DNA from: Halostagnicola larsenii XH-48
GTDB lineage: Archaea > Halobacteriota > Halobacteria > Halobacteriales > Natrialbaceae
DNA length: 64,000 bases
Assembly: GCF_000517625.1 (NCBI RefSeq)
Contig: NZ_CP007055.1
Coordinates: 248,001-312,000 of the forward strand
Direction of reading: 5' to 3'
The first letter of the stretch is position 1, and every line of letters starts with the position of its first letter. Under the pieces are notes generated by a model. The model saw only the letters and a program-made list of their open reading frames with translations, was not told the origin of the DNA and made no database searches. Both the position numbers and the translations under genes were made by a program. Below are positions 36,433 through 44,038 of the stretch, piece by piece.

Positions 36433-36669
36433 CTACTTCGATTCGTCAGTACAAACGACCCGGTCGACAACCGATCGAGTGCCGTCCTCGTCGTAGACAT
36501 ATCGTTCGTCCGGCGATTCGTCTTCGGTCTGGCGGTGGCTTCCATCGCAGAACGGGAACGACTCGGCGAGCCCGCACCGGCAGATGGCAACGTCGCCTTT
36601 TTCCTCGTCGAGGTCGTCCGCCTCGAGCTTTCGCGGGCCGTTCGCCTCGAGTTCCACGAGTCGTGACAT
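36433..36669 (-). CDS. CDGSH iron-sulfur domain protein
   Basis: 78 residues. AICRCGLAESFPFCDGSH (residues 29-45) is the CDGSH [2Fe-2S]-binding motif with three Cys and one His. MitoNEET-like protein for iron-sulfur or redox sensing. ATG 36669 begins the family N-terminus MSRLVELEANGP; an in-frame stretch up to 37689 belongs to the opposite frame of the YqcI gene and is discarded. Stop followed after 128 bases by the MFS transporter. Confidence 0.93.
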   Translation of the reverse strand: MSRLVELEANGPRKLEADDLDEEKGDVAICRCGLAESFPFCDGSHRQTEDESPDERYVYDEDGTRSVVDRVVCTDESK

Positions 36670-36746
36670 GGTCCGTACTCGGTGCCAGATCACCGAAAGC
36701 CCAACGGTAGAAACACCGGCTCGCCAGTCCTCTCGGCGACCCGTTG

Positions 36747-37541
36747 TCAGTCGCCGATGACGACCGACCCTTTCGGATGTTGTCGTGAGACGTTCATCGG
36801 ACAGGTATCCGGGGACTGAGACTCTTCGGCGGTGAGCATATACTGAGGCCACTCGCGGTCGCCTTCGACGCCCCAGTCGCCCAGATCGGCGTGGGGACAG
36901 ACGCCGTCGTAGTCCTCGAGTCGAGCCTGAATGATCTCGCGCGCCCGCTGTCCGGCTTCGGTGTCTGCCGTGATGCCGTCGAACAACGCTCGGGGCTGGA
37001 ACGTGATCTCGAGGCCGATCGGGCAGTATCGGCTCTTGTACGTGTCGTAGAAGGGCGCACGACAGGTGGGAAACATCGGCTCCCCGCCGAAACAGAACTC
37101 CCAGTACTCGCTGTCGGGCTCCGTCGGAATATCCGCGGGCCACGGCTCGGGGTCGTGTGCGTGAAGCACCTGCAAAACGTGCCAGAGTGCGTCGTGGTAC
37201 TCGGCTTCGGACAGCGCCCGCTCGGGCGGGCGAAAGAACGTCACGAGCGAGGCCTGCTCGCTGTGGTTTTCGTACACGTCGATGTACTCGAGGAGGGTTT
37301 CGCCGAGCGAGAACAGCGCCTCGTTGTCGGTCATCGACGAAACGCAGGTGTACAGCGGTTGCCCCTTCTCGACGGATTCGACGCCGAAGTAACAGGGGAA
37401 CGGGCTCCCGTTTCGCTCGCCGAGCAATCCGTCGGTAAAGCTCTCGAAGTGGTCGACGACCCACTCCGGGGCGGATCCCGACTCGACGCGCCGGGCGATC
37501 GTCTCCTGATCCATCAGGACCTCCACGCCGGACTCGTTCAT
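36747..37541 (-). CDS. YqcI/YcgG family protein
   Basis: 264 residues. SPFPCYFGVESVEKGQPLYTCV, LVTFFRPPERALSEAEYHDALWHVLQVLH, and the end CPHADLGDWGVEGDREWPQYMLTAEES match YqcI/YcgG proteins, whose role is not known (some sit in guanitoxin or bacillibactin-type gene sets as heme-oxygenase-like hydroxylases). The W, H and E pattern supports a heme-oxygenase-like di-iron fold (inference). Cytoplasmic, no partner gene visible. Confidence 0.88.
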   Translation of the reverse strand: MNESGVEVLMDQETIARRVESGSAPEWVVDHFESFTDGLLGERNGSPFPCYFGVESVEKGQPLYTCVSSMTDNEALFSLGETLLEYIDVYENHSEQASLVTFFRPPERALSEAEYHDALWHVLQVLHAHDPEPWPADIPTEPDSEYWEFCFGGEPMFPTCRAPFYDTYKSRYCPIGLEITFQPRALFDGITADTEAGQRAREIIQARLEDYDGVCPHADLGDWGVEGDREWPQYMLTAEESQSPDTCPMNVSRQHPKGSVVIGD

Positions 37542-37732
37542 ACCGCGTTTCTACCGACCGGATTGTCATGTATTTTTCTCTTCCTGGAAGCGTTCTCCGT
37601 TTGTATTGCTCGAGTGTCACTAATAACTCGATTAATCTATGTGGTTGCTGTAGCTTAGCGGGGACTACTGGCTGTTCCGACAGATTCACTCGAGCGTATC
37701 AGCCGAACTCGAGGCGTGGACGCTGTCGCCGG

Positions 37733-38196
37733 TCACGGCTCGAGTGCGATTTCGCTTCCTTCTTCGATCGTTCCGCCCTCGAGGATTCGCGCTCGCAGCC
37801 CGCCGCGGTCGACCAGCGCCTCGCGAACTCCCTGGTTCTCGAGGTGCGCTTCGAGGTACGAACACGGCTCGCAGCGTTCGATGCCCCGGCAGAGGACGTC
37901 GTCAACGCGAAATTCCTCGCCGACGAGGTCGTTCAGGTCGACGTTCGCCGTCGTCACGTTTCGGCGATGTGCGCCCGGTTCTATCGAGATGTTCTCGTCC
38001 GCTTCGACAGCCTCGAGCGCCTCCAATTCGATGAGCGTGAGATCGCTGCCCTCGCGGTCGCTGAAGGTCCCCTCGTCGTCGAAGTACCGGTCGCCGATCA
38101 GGCCGGCGTCCGCGACCGCCTCGGCCCGTTCGCAGGGTTCGACCGGCGCTCCCTTTCGGCCGCGATGGCGATGGCGACGACGCGTCCGGAGGTCAT
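37733..38196 (-). pseudogene. MOSC domain protein with a one-base frameshift
   Basis: From ATG 38196 the protein starts MTSGRVVAIAIAAER, then must shift frame at the CCC run 38151-38153 to continue as GAPVEPCERAEAVADAGLIGDRYFDDEGTFSDREG through CEPCSYLEAH to the stop at 37733. One more C in that run would restore a normal MOSC protein of about 154 residues. MOSC domains carry a sulfur from a Cys in molybdenum cofactor enzymes; the CEPC motif is kept. The long alternative start in the second frame (38263) is Arg-rich, so not the real N-terminus. Either a fresh mutation or a sequencing error. Confidence 0.8.
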
Positions 38197-38359
38197 CGAG
38201 GCGATGGTTTCGGTCGTGACCACGTAGTCCTCCCGATTCGAGTAAGAAGCGTTCCCGATTCACGCAGCACTTTTCGGCCAGTTACCTCGACCACCGAACC
38301 CGGGTTCGACATAACGGCTCACTCTCTTGGCGAGCCAGTCGGTGGCTCGCTGTCTCCTG

Positions 38360-38920
38360 TCACTTCGAGGCGATGATCCCGCCGATCGAACCGAAAACGA
38401 GCGGGAAGATCGCCCCCGCGAGCAAGATTGCGGTCGCCGTTTCCGGCTGTGCGCTTCCGAACGATCCGTTGACGGCGAAGACGAACGCACCCGTCGCCGC
38501 GAGGGGCAGGTAGCCGACGACGACGGTCGCGCCGGCTTTCACCCCGTCCTCGAGCGATGCGCCTGCGCCGAGTACGCGCCGCCCGACGAGATATCCCGCG
38601 ACGACGAGCAGGAGGGCCGGAACGACGTGATAGAGGGCCTGCGGGATCCCCGTTTCGGCCTGTGCGAACATCGTTGTCGTCGTATCCAGCCCGATGACGT
38701 TCACCTCGAGGTCGACGAAGTGGCTGTTGAAGAACAACATCCCGGCCGCCTCGAACGCGTTCTCCGAGACGAGTTCGGCGATCCCGTCCGAGTTGAACTC
38801 GAGGTCGGCCTGCAGCAGCACCATCGACACGAGGTAGCTGACGACGAACGTGATTGCACCGTATATGCCACCCTGTACCACCGGCACGCTCTCGAGCGGT
38901 CCGTTCGTTCGAGTTGTCAT
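38360..38920 (-). CDS. Integral membrane protein, unknown
   Basis: 186 residues with about five membrane segments (around 20-38, 55-65, 98-115, 132-155, 163-183). The fragment NSDGIAELVSENAFEAAGMLFFNSHFVD lies between segments 1 and 2. No family that I can name with confidence. Gly/Ala-rich helices and few charges inside the membrane. Adjacent to the MOSC pseudogene but 163 bases apart; not clearly an operon. Confidence 0.75.
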   Translation of the reverse strand: MTTRTNGPLESVPVVQGGIYGAITFVVSYLVSMVLLQADLEFNSDGIAELVSENAFEAAGMLFFNSHFVDLEVNVIGLDTTTTMFAQAETGIPQALYHVVPALLLVVAGYLVGRRVLGAGASLEDGVKAGATVVVGYLPLAATGAFVFAVNGSFGSAQPETATAILLAGAIFPLVFGSIGGIIASK

Positions 38921-39061
38921 ACGGGGTGGATTCCGTTAGGTGGATATATGCTTGGTGGCCGATTGGAAAAACGGGTTTATCCCGGCATGCGATTCGACCA
39001 CAGATTGGACTCCCCGATCTGAGGGTGGTACTGATTATTGTGCGACCGAGAAACTACCAGT

Positions 39062-39337
39062 ATGGATGTCGACCCAGACGTTCTCAAAGCGTATATCGAC
39101 CACTACCTACCGCGCGAAGTTGTCGGTCCCGTCGTCGTCGTCTTCTCGTTGGAAGGTGTCATTGACGGGATCTTCAACCTGTACGTCCCGGATGAGCACG
39201 CCACCCTCGGATGGGCAATCGTCTTCGTTTTCACCCTCGTTCTCGTCGCGTACTGGGGGACCGTCGACGAAGAAGCGGTCGAAGAGCTACACGACCGTAT
39301 CGAGGAAATCGAAGAGCAAGAATCGAACGACACCTAG
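39062..39337 (+). CDS. Small membrane protein with acidic tail
   Basis: 91 residues. Two membrane segments, VVGPVVVVFSLEGVIDGIFNLYV (20-43) and LGWAIVFVFTLVLVAYWG (50-67), then a charged coiled-coil-like tail (VEELHDRIEEIEEQES). ATG 39062 was taken because the sequence before it is polar. Unknown function; the topology resembles small regulators or assembly helpers, but this is only a guess. Confidence 0.65.
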   Translation: MDVDPDVLKAYIDHYLPREVVGPVVVVFSLEGVIDGIFNLYVPDEHATLGWAIVFVFTLVLVAYWGTVDEEAVEELHDRIEEIEEQESNDT

Positions 39338-39375
39338 ACCGTCTAACTGACCGGATATCGTATAGATAGAAAGCA

Positions 39376-39395
39376 TAGGCCGGAATTTGAATCCG
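39376..39395 (-). repeat. Truncated copy of the tRNA-Thr 3' end
   Basis: The 20 bases TAGGCCGGAATTTGAATCCG are the same as 39555-39574 inside tRNA-Thr, 179 bp apart and in direct orientation. The match resumes in the flank (AGAAAG) at both copies. Confidence 0.7.
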
Positions 39396-39442
39396 ATGGC
39401 GAGACGGTCTCACTCGCGTTGCTCGCGGCAAGCCGCTCACAT

Positions 39443-39470
39443 CGCGGTTCTCACTTCGTTCCGAACCGCG
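39443..39470. repeat. Hairpin between tRNA-Thr and its 3' copy
   Basis: CGCGGTTC (39443-39450) pairs with GAACCGCG (39463-39470); loop TCACTTCGTTCC. The same loop occurs in a hairpin at 53530-53554 behind tRNA-Arg, with a different stem. Confidence 0.6.
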
Positions 39471-39550
39471 CACTGCTCGTGAGCATGCGACTCGCGTGTT
39501 TCAAATACCGGATGAACCTTTCACTCCTCACCGTCGTTCGTCGCAGAAAG

Positions 39551-39622
39551 AGCCTAGGCCGGAATTTGAATCCGGGCTCTCGTCCTTACCAAGGACGCGC
39601 TTTACCGCTAAGCTACCCAGGC
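39551..39622 (-). tRNA. tRNA-Thr (anticodon GGT)
   Basis: 72-nt cloverleaf: acceptor GCCTGGG/CCTAGGC (one G-T pair), discriminator T, anticodon stem CGTCC/GGACG with loop TTGGTAA (GGT), T-arm CCGG/CCGG with TTCAAAT. No intron. A 20-base copy of its 3' part lies 179 bp downstream. Confidence 0.96.
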
Positions 39623-39722
39623 ACGCATGTGTTGGTTGACCCGAGTCGTCTTTATGCGTTTCGATTCCCCGCAAGGCGTGGGTACGGTTCACTCGAGCCG
39701 ACAAAACGCGCTCAGTCGGAGA

Positions 39723-40382
39723 TTACGAATCCGTAGCCGAGGTCGCTCGATCCGCCCTGTGGCCGTCCTCGGGGGTCGCTTCCGCGGGTTCTCGACTGTG
39801 TGTCGGGAACGCGTCTTCGGCGGGTGGGAGTACCGGATCCGCGGTGTCGGCGAGCTCCGTTGCGGTCTCGAGCAGCGCCGGCGTCGGCGTCGTTCCGACG
39901 GCCGACGCCCCGGCGAGCGTCGCGAGTTCGAGGACGTTCCGCTCGAGGTCGGTGTCGGTACTGTCGTTACCGTCGTCGGCCCGTCTGGTCTCGTTTCGAC
40001 CGAACGCCTGGACGGTTCTGACGGCCTTGCCGGCGGCGTCGGTGCGCGCCAGCAGGTAGAATCCGCGGGCGACGAGGATGTCGGCGGCGAGTATCTCGAG
40101 GTCGCCGTCGATTTCGTCACTGCGTTCGGTCCACGGATCCTCGTGAGCGAGCGCTCGAGTCAGTCGAAGCCCTTCGTAGATCAACTGGACGCCGGCAGCG
40201 TGACGGTCGATCCCCTCGAGGTCGTTTTCCGGCTCGAGTTCGTGAGCGCTTTCGAGCGTGAAGACGCCGGGAAGCATCGACGCCTCTTCGAGTGTCTCTT
40301 CGATGAAATCGTACAACCGGGGTGGCTCGACGTCCGAGACTGCATCGCGGGCGGCACGCCGACAGTTGTCGGCCCTATCCAT
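39723..40382 (-). CDS. DUF7114 family haloarchaeal protein
   Basis: 219 residues, helical, acidic. RRAARDAVSDVEPPRLYDFIEETLEEASMLPGVFTLESAHELEPE and LEGIDRHAAGVQLIYEGLRLTRALAHEDPW followed by LEILAADILVARGFYLLARTDAA suggest an all-alpha fold like prenyl synthases without the DDxxD motifs. I recall it as DUF7114; function unknown. The C-terminal 50 residues are disordered. Leftward toward tRNA-Thr; upstream extension overlapping the hydratase gene is rejected. Confidence 0.8.
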   Translation of the reverse strand: MDRADNCRRAARDAVSDVEPPRLYDFIEETLEEASMLPGVFTLESAHELEPENDLEGIDRHAAGVQLIYEGLRLTRALAHEDPWTERSDEIDGDLEILAADILVARGFYLLARTDAAGKAVRTVQAFGRNETRRADDGNDSTDTDLERNVLELATLAGASAVGTTPTPALLETATELADTADPVLPPAEDAFPTHSREPAEATPEDGHRADRATSATDS

Positions 40383-40442
40383 TAGCCGTGAGTTACGACG
40401 GGGCAGCCAAAGACCTTTGGAAACGGACGGCCGACTCGAGCC

Positions 40443-41141
40443 ATGATCCGCTCCGAATCCGACGGACAGATCCGGCGGGTGACCTTCGACAGGCCGGCTG
40501 CGCGGAACGCGCTGACACTCGAGGCGCTCGAGGACCTCGAGTCGGCGATCGAGGCCGCCGAGGAACCGGTGATTTTCCTCGAGGGAACAGGCCCTGCCTT
40601 CTGTGCGGGTGCCGATCTCTCGGTCGTCGGCGACCTCGACCGCGAGCAAGCGATGACGTTCGCCCGCCGAGGCCAGCGCGTCGCCCGAACCATCGAGGAC
40701 GCTCCCAGCGTCGTCGTCGCTGGAATCGACGGTCCAGCCAGAGGCGGCGGCCTCGAACTGGCGCTTGCCTGTGACGTCCGCGTCGGGACGCCCGCGGCGA
40801 CGTTCGGCGAACCCGGTGTGACGTTCGGCCTGTTCGGTGCCTGGGGCGGAACCGTCCGACTCCCCCGCATTCTCGGCGAAGGCGACGCGCTCGAGTTCGT
40901 GCTCTCGGGTCGCGTGATCGACGCCGAGGAGGCCCGCCGAATCGGATTGATTTCCCGAATCGAAGCCGACCCGCGGACCGTTGCCGAGGAACTCGCGGCG
41001 AACGCGCCCGACGCGCTCGCTGTCCTCAAGCGCCGGATCCGGGACGACCGCGAGCGAGCGGCTCAGGAACGGGCCGAATCCGAGGCGTTCGGCGACCTGC
41101 TCGAGACCCACGCGGCGGACGTTCGTGCGCTGCTCGAGTAG
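40443..41141 (+). CDS. Enoyl-CoA hydratase/isomerase family protein
   Basis: 232 residues, somewhat short for a crotonase (usual about 260). RVTFDRPAARNALTLEALEDLE, GPAFCAGADLS (oxyanion loop, residues 50-60) and DGPARGGGLELALACDVRVG (the second oxyanion Gly) are clear. The catalytic Glu usually near ...GGT(Q/W)RLPR is seen only as WGGTVRLPRILGEGDALE, so the exact reaction (hydratase, isomerase or other) cannot be given. No fatty-acid genes next to it; the acyl-CoA ligase is 14 kb away. Confidence 0.9.
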   Translation: MIRSESDGQIRRVTFDRPAARNALTLEALEDLESAIEAAEEPVIFLEGTGPAFCAGADLSVVGDLDREQAMTFARRGQRVARTIEDAPSVVVAGIDGPARGGGLELALACDVRVGTPAATFGEPGVTFGLFGAWGGTVRLPRILGEGDALEFVLSGRVIDAEEARRIGLISRIEADPRTVAEELAANAPDALAVLKRRIRDDRERAAQERAESEAFGDLLETHAADVRALLE

Positions 41142-41235
41142 CGGGGCGGCGTTCGGTGGCGAGAGGAAAGTACCGGAGCAGAGGGCGGTGAGAGAAAGCG
41201 CCTGGAGCCGAACGGATCGTGCAAACGGCGATCCG

Positions 41236-42030
41236 CTACTCGAGCGGTTCCGGTGCAGGCGGTGCGTTCCGCTTGTGCTCGCTGGCTTCGTACATCGACC
41301 GGACTCGTTCGATCGTCTCCTCGTCGATCTCGAGCAAACGGCTCGTCGCCGTCACCGAAAGCGGACCGTCGATGTGCGTTGCCAAAATCGAATCGAGCGT
41401 GTCGTAGCCGAAGCCGAGCTCCGATTCGTCGGTCTGGTCCGCCCAGAGCTCCGCAGTGGGCGTTTTCTCGACCAGACCCTCCGGCACGCCGAGGCTGCTC
41501 GCGACCTGTCGAACCTGTTGTTTGTAGAGGTTCCCGATCGGGTGGCAGTCGACGGCCCCGTCGCCGTACTTCGTGAAGTAGCCGACGGCGGCCTCGCTTC
41601 GGTTGCCGGTACCGAGCACGAGCCGATTCTCGTGGTTGGCAACGAGATAGTTCAGTACCGCTCGCGTCCGCGCCCGCGCGTTGCCGACGGCGAGGTGGTC
41701 GCCCTCGGCTTCGGGGTAGGCCGAAAGCAGCGCGTCGACGATCGGTTCGACCTCGATCACGTCGTAGGGAATGTCCAGATCCACAGCGACGCGCTCTGCG
41801 TCGCTCATGTTCTCCTCGCTGCTGACTCGAGCCGGGAGGACGAGTCCGTGGACGTTCTCCGCGCCGAGTTCCTCGACGGCGAGGTTCGCAACGGTCGTGC
41901 TGTCGATGCCGCCGGAGAGACCGAGGACGGCACCGTCTGCTCCAGCGGCGTCGACGGTGTCGCGGATGAACGCCTGTATGTGCTCGCGTCGTCGCGCCAG
42001 TTCCGACTCCGAAAAGCGAAGGTCGATCAT
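41236..42030 (-). CDS. nadE: NAD(+) synthetase, NH3-dependent
   Basis: 264 residues. The PP-loop ATP motif LGLSGGIDSTTVA (37-50) and ARTRAVLNYLVAN with GTGNRSEAAVGYFTKYGDGAVDCHPI are NadE hallmarks; KTPTAELWADQTDESELGFGYDTLD is the lid region. It makes NAD from nicotinate adenine dinucleotide and ammonia, using ATP. Lacks the glutaminase domain, so ammonia must be supplied. Faces the enoyl-CoA hydratase gene head-on. Confidence 0.96.
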   Translation of the reverse strand: MIDLRFSESELARRREHIQAFIRDTVDAAGADGAVLGLSGGIDSTTVANLAVEELGAENVHGLVLPARVSSEENMSDAERVAVDLDIPYDVIEVEPIVDALLSAYPEAEGDHLAVGNARARTRAVLNYLVANHENRLVLGTGNRSEAAVGYFTKYGDGAVDCHPIGNLYKQQVRQVASSLGVPEGLVEKTPTAELWADQTDESELGFGYDTLDSILATHIDGPLSVTATSRLLEIDEETIERVRSMYEASEHKRNAPPAPEPLE

Positions 42031-42282
42031 GGGTCCGTCTATGGTGGGTATCGCCTAATAGGCTCCCCCGCCGGAAAAAAAGTGTATGAATGTCTGGTTT
42101 TCGAGTACGAGTTTGTTGCCTCCACTGTGAGAGCGCATCGACGTACGAATGCGATGATCTCCGGCCGATTTCGGCCGTCGAGATTTTCCATTGGATAGCG
42201 TCTATCGCAGACTGCGTGTCGACAGCGCCACGCGCTCGATCGGAACGGAAAGACCCAAGTTTAGACTGGCTCTAATTCTCGT

Positions 42283-43200
42283 ATGGACGGCGACTCGAAT
42301 CGACGCGAATTCGCGCGCGCCTCGTGGGCGAACGTCCTCGGCAACGCTGTGAAGATCGTCGTCGAGGGCGCTGCAGGGCTGGCGTTCGGCAGCGTCGCGT
42401 TGATCGCCGACGCCGCCCACTCGATCGCCGATTTAGTCGCAAGTATCGTCGTCCTCGTCTGGGGACGCACCGCGTTCGACGGACCGGACGACAGCCACCC
42501 GCACGGCCACGAGCGGATCGAGCCGTTGACGGCGGTTTTCGTCGGCGCGGTGATCGCGCTTCTGGGCTTGCTGTTGCTCTCCGAATCAGTTCAGGGGCTT
42601 CTCGAGCCCGATCCCCCGGAAGCGCGTTTGCTGTTGCTCGGCGCGCTCGCGTTCGCGATCGCCGATATGTATCTCGTCTACCGGTACACCGAATACGTCA
42701 ACGCCGATATCGGGTCGACGGCGCTGTCGGCGCTGGCGGTGGACTGTCTCAACGATATCTACACCTCGATCGCCGCCCTCGTCGGCGTCATCGGCGTTTT
42801 CTTCGGCGCTCCGATACTCGATCCGCTCGCTGGCGCCCTCGTCAGCGTCTTCGTCATTTCTCAGGGTATCAGCATCGGCCGCGAAAACCTCGACTACCTC
42901 GTCGGCGCGGCGGCGACGCCGACACAGCGCGCACAGATTACGGACACTTTGCGCGCACATCCCGACGTCGAGGGCGTCCACGACCTGACCGTCTACTACG
43001 ACGGCACCGTCCTCGAGGTCGAAGTCCACGTCGAGGTCGACGGCAACATGCCGTTTCGAGAGGCCCACGACATCGAGTCGGACCTCGTCGACGACCTGCG
43101 GGGCCTCGAGGACGTCGGCGACGCCCACGTCCACCTCGATCCGTCGGGGATCGGCGAGTGGAAGGACCAGCCGGATCGGTGGCACGCCAACGGAACGTAA
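42283..43200 (+). CDS. Cation diffusion facilitator (CDF) metal exporter
   Basis: 305 residues: six membrane segments (about 15-200) and a C-terminal cytoplasmic ferredoxin-like domain. GNAVKIVVEGAAGLAFGSVALIADAAHSIADLVAS (18-52) carries the HxxxD half of the zinc site, and AVDCLNDIYTSIA a DxxxD-type site in segment 5; the D of ADAAH and VDCLND give metal ligands. Exports Zn, Fe or Mn divalent metal against protons. A metal theme recurs later with the COG0523 pair, 20 kb away. Confidence 0.93.
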   Translation: MDGDSNRREFARASWANVLGNAVKIVVEGAAGLAFGSVALIADAAHSIADLVASIVVLVWGRTAFDGPDDSHPHGHERIEPLTAVFVGAVIALLGLLLLSESVQGLLEPDPPEARLLLLGALAFAIADMYLVYRYTEYVNADIGSTALSALAVDCLNDIYTSIAALVGVIGVFFGAPILDPLAGALVSVFVISQGISIGRENLDYLVGAAATPTQRAQITDTLRAHPDVEGVHDLTVYYDGTVLEVEVHVEVDGNMPFREAHDIESDLVDDLRGLEDVGDAHVHLDPSGIGEWKDQPDRWHANGT

Positions 43201-43222
43201 ACGGCGGCACAGAAAATACGGC

Positions 43223-43798
43223 TTACCGGTCGAACTCGAGGTCGTCGCTCTCGACGAGTTCGCCGAAGAGCCACTCGGCGTGTTCGAGCGCGTACTCTCG
43301 GTGATCCGCTTCGATCGCGCCGATGCAGTCTTCGACCATGATCGGCCGGAAGTCTCGAAGGCCCGCGCTGCCGCCCGTGTGAAGAACGCAGACGTTCGCG
43401 AGCGTTCCACAGAGCACCAGATCATCGATGCCGCGGGCGTCTAACCACCCCTCGAGTTCGGTCTGATAGAACGCATCGTAGGTGTGCTTTTCGACGACGT
43501 GATCGTCCGCTTCGACCGCGAGTTCGTCGACGAGTTCGGCGTCCCACGATCCCTCGAGAACGTGTTCGCCCCACTGCTCGAACTCGTCGTAGTAGTGGGC
43601 GTCCGCGAACTGCTCGGGCGGGTGCACGTCGCGCGTGTAGACGATCCGCGCCCCCGCCGTTCGAGCGCGCGATACCAGCTCGGTAATCGGTTCGATCACC
43701 GTCTCGCTCCCCGGTGCGTACAGCGATCCGTCGGGGTGACAGAAGCCGTTTTGCATGTCGACCACGACGACCGCGGTGCTCTCTGGCTCGAGGTCCAT
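43223..43798 (-). CDS. Isochorismatase-like hydrolase (nicotinamidase candidate)
   Basis: 191 residues. The cysteine-hydrolase triad fits: Asp in VVVDMQNGF (residue 14), Lys in VVEKHTYDAF (about 102) and Cys in CGTLANVCVLHT (about 132). Usual nicotinamidases have GLATDVCV; here LANVCV. Metal-site His in DVHPPEQF (about 58) is kept. Nicotinamide to nicotinate is the likely reaction since a nicotinate phosphoribosyltransferase gene lies 2 kb on. ATG 43798 is chosen; the extended N-terminus to 44383 belongs to the opposite strand. Confidence 0.88.
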   Translation of the reverse strand: MDLEPESTAVVVVDMQNGFCHPDGSLYAPGSETVIEPITELVSRARTAGARIVYTRDVHPPEQFADAHYYDEFEQWGEHVLEGSWDAELVDELAVEADDHVVEKHTYDAFYQTELEGWLDARGIDDLVLCGTLANVCVLHTGGSAGLRDFRPIMVEDCIGAIEADHREYALEHAEWLFGELVESDDLEFDR

Positions 43799-44038
43799 GC
43801 GCGTGTCTACGCGCACGATCGCAAAAGCGTTCGCGGTCGGAGTGCGTTCGTGATGTTCGAGCGCTCGCGGTGCGTAGTGCGCTCGTAGCCAAACGCGTTC
43901 GTGGTGCGGCGTTTGATGGAGGAGCGCCGCAGTTGTGCCATCTGTCGACCGGTGTCCGAAGTGTACCGTCTCCTTCTCGGCGGGACTGACCGTCGTTCTT
44001 TTCACACCCGCTTGCGAACTGACGTGTATCTCGCTGAA

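Noticed and set aside
36670-37689. In-frame upstream extension of the CDGSH gene to 418 residues
   Set aside because: Same strand as the YqcI gene in another frame, Arg-rich; CDGSH proteins are about 78 residues.
38197-38263. Longer start for the MOSC protein in the second frame
   Set aside because: The extra residues are His/Arg-rich and unlike haloarchaeal proteins; the first-frame start from 38196 gives the family N-terminus.
40383-41111. Upstream extension of the DUF7114 gene over the enoyl-CoA hydratase
   Set aside because: The hydratase has clear motifs on the plus strand; the extension is a shadow.
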